A DNA stretch of 10,184 bases, from the NCBI GenBank assembly GCA_003221085.1, contig QHUD01000102.1, positions 1 through 10,184 on the forward strand. The letters are read 5' to 3'. Position 1 is the first letter of the stretch; the number at the start of each line of letters is the position of its first letter. Shown one piece after another: positions 6,789 to 10,184 of this stretch. Made by a program: the position numbers and the translations under genes. This stretch comes from Gemmatimonadota bacterium. GTDB taxonomy: Bacteria > Gemmatimonadota > Gemmatimonadetes > Gemmatimonadales > GWC2-71-9. Below the pieces are notes generated by a model, which saw only the letters and a list, made by a program, of their open reading frames with translations, was not told where the DNA came from and searched no databases.

Positions 6789-6809
6789 GATCACCGGCCG
6801 TTTGTGATC
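6789..6809. promoter_or_regulatory. Candidate operator: GATCAC-N9-GTGATC dyad in divergent spacer
   Basis: GATCAC (6789-6794) and GTGATC (6804-6809) form a perfect 6-bp inverted repeat with a 9-bp spacer. A second GGATCA copy at 6781-6786 lies next to it and also pairs with TGATCC at 6805-6810. The dyad sits in the 179-nt spacer between the divergent GH30 and efflux operons, about 70 nt upstream of the efflux start and 90 nt upstream of GH30. It could bind a dimeric regulator of either unit. No regulator gene is in the window. The rest of the spacer (6698-6876) shows no clear -10/-35 pair that I would defend. Confidence 0.4.
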
Positions 6810-6876
6810 CCTTAACGTCCGACCGGCGTTCGCCTGATTGAATCTTAGCGGCTGCCGCGGTGATGTTTGCGGTCGC

Positions 6877-8106
6877 GTGAGCACTCGAACCTTCCTGGTG
6901 GGCGCCGGCCTTCTGCTGGGCGGGGCGAGCGGGCTGCTCGCCCAGTCGCGTCCCACGCTGCGCGAGGTGCTCGACGTGACGCTGCGTGGGAACCCCGACA
7001 TCGTGGCCGCTCGGCTGCGCGTCGACAGCACGCAGGGTGAGCAGCGAATCGCGCGCGCCCTCCCCAATCCGGTCGTGAGTTCCGCCCCGAACCAGCCGTG
7101 GCAGTATACCGTGTCCCTGCCGCTGGACATTACGCCGCAGCGATTCCTGCGCACGCGGGTCGCCGCGCGCGGCTCCGACGCGGCTCGGGCTGATGCCGCC
7201 GACGTCGTGCGTCTGGTGACGTTCGCCGTGCGCCAGGCGTTCTACGACGTGCTCCTCGCCGAGCAGGCGCGGGAGCTGGCAGGCGAGCGCCGCGAGATCT
7301 TTCGCCAGGTGCTCGTCGCGGACTCGGTGCGGCTACGCGCGGGCGACCTTTCGCCGCGCGACGTCACGAAGGCCGAGCTGGAGCTGGCCCGGGCCGACGC
7401 GGACCTGCTGCGGGTCGATGCGCAGGTGCACGCGACGCGGCTCTCGCTGCAACTGCAGATGGGGATCGCCGTACCGGACACCGCCTTTACCGTCACCGGG
7501 GCCCTCGCGTATCAGCCGTTGACGATCCCCGAAGACTCGCTCGCGCTGCTCGCGACCGCGCTCCGGCCGGACGTGCGTGCGGCACGCGAGCGCACCGCGC
7601 AGAGCGAGGCCGTCAACCGGCTGGCGTCAACGATGTGGGTCCCGCTTCCCGAGTTGACCTTCTCCTATCAGCACGGCGGGCGGTTCGCCACCGGCGACCT
7701 GTTCACGAACGGTTCGTCGTATGCGCTCGGTTTCGGCTTCACCGTGCCGTTGTTCTACTGGAACGGTGGCGAGCGGGAGAAGGCCCGGGCCGGCCTCGAG
7801 GCGGCGCGGCTAGCCACGACGCGCACCCGGGCGCAAGTCGCGAACGACATCGCCACGGCCATGGATGCCTACCGCTCGGCGCGGGGACTGGCCGTGCGCT
7901 ATGAAAGCGGGCTGCTGGATCGGGCGCGCGCGGTGCTCGAGACGGCGCGTTACGCCTACGGTACCGGCGCCATCTCACTGCTCGAGCTGCTGGACGCGGT
8001 CGCGATCTGGTCCACCACCCGCTCGGACTACTACACCGCGCTCCACGATTACTGGGTCAGCGTGTTCGCCGTGGAGCGCGCGGTGGGAAGGGACTTCACG
8101 CCATGA
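6877..8106 (+). CDS. TolC/CzcC-like outer membrane efflux protein
   Basis: The outer-membrane channel of a tripartite efflux pump; about 409 residues from GTG 6877, typical for CzcC-type factors. This start is chosen because it puts a signal peptide at the very N-terminus (STRTFLVGAGLLLGGASGLLAQS, cleavage near residue 22-23). An in-frame TTG at 6838 would prepend 13 residues with two cysteines and is unlikely. No good Shine-Dalgarno precedes the GTG. The body has the OEP-family duplicated pattern: TLREVLDVTLRGNPDIVAAR at the start of repeat one, long alpha-helical heptad-like stretches (AEQARELAGERREIF, TKAELELARADADLL), and a second repeat around DSLALLATALRPDVRAAR. The segments FTVPLFYWNGGEREKARAG and YGTGAISLLELLDA are recognisable OEP signatures. 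The stop overlaps the adaptor start (ATGA). The operon partners indicate a heavy-metal efflux role, though the channel itself is not substrate-specific. Confidence 0.93.
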   Translation: MSTRTFLVGAGLLLGGASGLLAQSRPTLREVLDVTLRGNPDIVAARLRVDSTQGEQRIARALPNPVVSSAPNQPWQYTVSLPLDITPQRFLRTRVAARGSDAARADAADVVRLVTFAVRQAFYDVLLAEQARELAGERREIFRQVLVADSVRLRAGDLSPRDVTKAELELARADADLLRVDAQVHATRLSLQLQMGIAVPDTAFTVTGALAYQPLTIPEDSLALLATALRPDVRAARERTAQSEAVNRLASTMWVPLPELTFSYQHGGRFATGDLFTNGSSYALGFGFTVPLFYWNGGEREKARAGLEAARLATTRTRAQVANDIATAMDAYRSARGLAVRYESGLLDRARAVLETARYAYGTGAISLLELLDAVAIWSTTRSDYYTALHDYWVSVFAVERAVGRDFTP

Positions 8107-9245
8107 AGGCGCGCGTTGCGCTGCCCCTCGGGGCCCTGACGGTCGTGCTCGTGGGGCTCGGGATCGCGCTGCTGGTGACGGGCCGGCGCACCGCCGTGCT
8201 CGAAGCGGCCAGTGAGCCCCCCCCACCGGGCGAGGTGTGGCTGCCGCCCGGCTCGCCGAAGCTCGGGGCTATCGAGGTGGACACGGTGCGCGCACGGCGC
8301 GAGAAGGTGGTCGCGGTGCTGCCGGCGCAGCTCGCGCTGGACGAAGACCACACGGTGCGGGTCGCGAGCCCGGTGTCCGGACGCGTGCGGTCCCTGGACG
8401 CGGCCCCGGGCGACCGGGTGGCGGCGGGCGGCGCCCTGGCGCACATCGTCTCGAGCGACGTGGCACAGGCCCAGAGTGACCTGCAGCGGGCCGAGGCCGC
8501 GCTGACCACCGCGACCACGTCGCTGGCCCGCGCCCGCGACCTGTTCGCACATCAAGTCGTCGCGCAACGCGACCTGCAGCAGGCAATCAACGACTCGGCG
8601 CAGGCTCGCGCCGAGCGCGACCGCGCCCAGGCCCGCGTCCAGCAGCTCGGCACCGGGCCGACCGTCGGCCAGGAGTACGTGCTGCGCTCGCCGATCGGCG
8701 GCGACGTCGTGGATCGGACGGCTAATCCCGGCATGGAAGTGCGACCCGACCTTGCGGCGCCCCTGTTCACGGTCTCGAGTCTCGATACGCTGTGGGTCAC
8801 GGCGAGCGTGTACGAGCGCGACCTCAACGCCGTGCGTCGCGGCCAGCGGGTTCTGTTCACCACCGAGACGCTGCCCGGTCGGACGATCGCGTCGCGCGTC
8901 AACTACGTGAGCAGCGCGCTCGACCCCGCGACCCGGACTGCGACCCTGCGCGCCCTGGCGCCCAACGGTAACCGCACGCTCCATCCGGCCACCTTCGGCG
9001 AGGTGAGGATCGTGACACCCGACAGCTCGGGAGTCCCGGTGGTCCCGACCCTGGCGCTCGTCACGCACGGCGCCGAGGCCGTCGTGTTCGTGCAGACCGC
9101 GCCCGGTCGCTTCGCGATGCGGCCGGTGCGCGTGACCGACGACGACGGCCAGACGGCGGTCGTGGTTGACGGCCTGCGGCTGGGAGAGCTCGTCGTCACA
9201 CGCGGCAGCCTGCTGCTCTCAGCCGAAGTCGTGCCGGCTCGTTAG
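8103..9245 (+). CDS. RND efflux periplasmic adaptor (membrane fusion protein, CzcB/CusB-like)
   Basis: A 380-residue adaptor that links the inner-membrane RND pump to the outer-membrane channel. Residues 7-26 are a hydrophobic N-terminal anchor or signal. A proline-rich linker (38-52) follows, then the first lipoyl half-motif VASPVSGRVRSLDAAPGDRV (87-106), an Ala/Arg/Gln-rich alpha-hairpin coiled coil (about 118-182), the second lipoyl half (LRSPIGGDVVDRTANPGMEV, 194-213), a beta-barrel domain with LWVTASVYERDL (230-241), and a membrane-proximal domain ending near the C-terminus. The ATG overlaps the TolC-like stop by 4 nt; only weak GGGA lies upstream, so coupling is likely. It has no His-rich segment and only three Met after the start, at 211, 339 and none in the linker apart from these, so a CusB-style methionine metal site is not evident. 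The linker codons include a run of eight C (8217-8224), a possible slippage or sequencing-error site, but the frame is intact here. Confidence 0.93.
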   Translation: MKARVALPLGALTVVLVGLGIALLVTGRRTAVLEAASEPPPPGEVWLPPGSPKLGAIEVDTVRARREKVVAVLPAQLALDEDHTVRVASPVSGRVRSLDAAPGDRVAAGGALAHIVSSDVAQAQSDLQRAEAALTTATTSLARARDLFAHQVVAQRDLQQAINDSAQARAERDRAQARVQQLGTGPTVGQEYVLRSPIGGDVVDRTANPGMEVRPDLAAPLFTVSSLDTLWVTASVYERDLNAVRRGQRVLFTTETLPGRTIASRVNYVSSALDPATRTATLRALAPNGNRTLHPATFGEVRIVTPDSSGVPVVPTLALVTHGAEAVVFVQTAPGRFAMRPVRVTDDDGQTAVVVDGLRLGELVVTRGSLLLSAEVVPAR

Positions 9246-9247
9246 GC

Positions 9248-10184
9248 GTGCTGCACCGCATCATCCGCTTCGTCCTGCGCCAGCGCGTGCTGGTCATCGG
9301 GAGCGTCCTCCTGCTCGCGGTGGTGGGCGTCCGCTCCTTCCAGGCGCTGCACGTCGAGGCCTTCCCGGATGTCGAGGACATCAAGGTCCAGGTCATTTCC
9401 CTCTGGCCCGGGCATGCCGCCGAGGAGCTCGAGCGGTCGGTCACGCTGCCGATCGAGCGCCAGATGAACGGCACGCCGAACCTGACCAGCCTCCGGTCGG
9501 TCTCGATGTTCGGCCTGTCGGTGGTCACGCTGGTGTTCGAGGACGGGATCACGGATTACTTCGCGCGCCAGCAGGCGCTCGAGCGCCTGACGGCGGTCAC
9601 GCTGCCCGCCGCCGTCAGTTCCGGTCTGGCGTCGATGTCCAACGCTACCGGCGAAATCTTCCGGTACACGATGCGCGGTCGCCGGCCGCTCACCGAGCTC
9701 AAGGAGCTGGAGGACTGGGTCGTCGAGCCGGCGTTCCGGACCGTCCCGGGCATCGCGGACGTCGTCTCCTTCGGTGGGCAGGTCAAGGAGTACCAGGTCG
9801 ACGTGGACCCGGCCAAGCTGCAGGCGTACGGGCTGAGCCTGGGACAGCTCGAGCAAGCGATCGCCGGTGCCAATGGGAATACCGGCGGGGGCTACATCGC
9901 GCACGGGTACGAGAAGCAGGTCGTCCGCAGCGTCGGCCTGTTCCACAGCATCGCGGACATCGCGCGCGTCATGGTGATCGCGCGTGGCGGCGTCCCGGTC
10001 CGGGTGGGCGACCTGGGCATCGTGAGCATCGGCGGAGCGCCTCGCGAAGGCATCGTCGCGAAGGACACGGCGGACGACGTCGTCGAAGGCATCGTGCTGA
10101 TGCGCAAGGGGGGCGACGCGCTCGAGGTGCTGAGAGGCGTGCGCGCCAAGGCGGAGGAGCTCAACTCGCTGATCCTGCCACGCG
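9248..10184 (+). CDS. CzcA/CusA-type heavy-metal RND efflux pump (partial, 3' end outside window)
   Basis: The first 312 codons of an RND transporter, normally about 1,030-1,050 residues. It starts at GTG 9248, 2 nt after the adaptor stop, with no clear Shine-Dalgarno, so it is probably translationally coupled. The N-terminus (LHRIIRFVLRQRVLVIGSVLLLAVVGVRSF) gives the cytoplasmic start and TM1 (about 14-31). Then come AFPDVEDIKVQVISLWPG (38-55), ERSVTLPIERQMNGTPNL, LRSVSMFGLSVVTLVFEDG and ARQQALERL, all characteristic of the heavy-metal efflux (HME) branch rather than the multidrug (HAE) branch. The region 158-312 covers PN2/PC-type porter segments such as VPGIADVVSFGGQVKEYQVDVDPAKLQAYGLSL. 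The TM4 acidic residues and the periplasmic metal-site residues that separate Co/Zn/Cd pumps from Cu/Ag pumps are beyond or not decidable in this fragment, so the metal is not assigned. It drives export using the proton gradient together with the two upstream proteins. Confidence 0.95.
   Translation, partial: MLHRIIRFVLRQRVLVIGSVLLLAVVGVRSFQALHVEAFPDVEDIKVQVISLWPGHAAEELERSVTLPIERQMNGTPNLTSLRSVSMFGLSVVTLVFEDGITDYFARQQALERLTAVTLPAAVSSGLASMSNATGEIFRYTMRGRRPLTELKELEDWVVEPAFRTVPGIADVVSFGGQVKEYQVDVDPAKLQAYGLSLGQLEQAIAGANGNTGGGYIAHGYEKQVVRSVGLFHSIADIARVMVIARGGVPVRVGDLGIVSIGGAPREGIVAKDTADDVVEGIVLMRKGGDALEVLRGVRAKAEELNSLILPR

Noticed and set aside
6825..6834. GGCG-TT-CGCC mini-palindrome near the efflux operon start, considered as an operator.
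   Set aside because: Four-base arms in GC-rich DNA are expected by chance and match no known operator convincingly.
8049..9068. A 339-codon open frame on the minus strand opposite the adaptor gene.
   Set aside because: Arg/Gly/His-rich composition with no motifs; it mirrors the strongly supported membrane fusion protein.
9242..9946. A 234-codon minus-strand open frame at the right end.
   Set aside because: It lies opposite the RND pump start, whose plus-strand reading carries clear HME family motifs through to the window edge.

Overview
The window is about 10.2 kb of high-GC bacterial chromosome-like DNA, roughly two-thirds G+C by eye. It is densely packed, with start/stop overlaps and several GTG/TTG starts. 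The tripartite efflux genes, lipoprotein and cleavable signal peptides, and an outer-membrane TolC-type protein point to a diderm (Gram-negative) organism. Alanine/arginine-rich proteins with signal peptides ending in ...LLAQ or ...AWAQ fit Gemmatimonadota or a soil Acidobacteriota-type lineage. That placement is inference from general style only; there is no rRNA or other marker gene. No tRNA, rRNA, CRISPR array, transposase or phage gene was seen.

Left block (1-2561, + strand): three genes share 4-nt overlaps (ATGA, then GTGA) and look translationally coupled. They are the C-terminal part of a microsomal-type epoxide hydrolase (its 5' end lies outside the window), a signal-peptide-bearing alpha/beta hydrolase, and a Tat-signal thioredoxin-fold protein with a DipZ-like C-terminal domain. 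In the last, the CxxC motif has become CINW. The set may handle oxidised or lipophilic compounds, but the substrate is unknown.

Middle block (2562-4950, + strand): an exported creatininase-family metal amidohydrolase, best started at a TTG just behind a strong Shine-Dalgarno at 2668-2673, is followed 24 nt later by a MATE-family multidrug/cation antiporter. A nested perfect inverted repeat at 4960-5004 sits between the convergent MATE gene and the next minus-strand unit and is a likely bidirectional transcription stop.

Minus-strand unit (6697 down to 5017): a GH30 glucosylceramidase-like lipoprotein with both catalytic glutamates present, then a 69-aa protein of unknown function with a strong Shine-Dalgarno.

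Right block (6877-10184, + strand): a complete TolC/CzcC-like outer-membrane factor, a CzcB/CusB-like membrane fusion protein, and the first 312 codons of a CzcA/CusA-type heavy-metal RND pump, which runs off the window edge. The first two overlap by 4 nt and the third starts 2 nt later, so this is one tripartite efflux operon. It is divergent from the GH30 unit across a 179-nt spacer that carries a GATCAC-N9-GTGATC dyad.

Most genes belong to well-known families. The least ordinary items are the coupled epoxide hydrolase/hydrolase/redoxin set with its single-cysteine redoxin, the exported creatininase homologue, the unrecognised 69-aa protein, and the nested palindrome between convergent genes.
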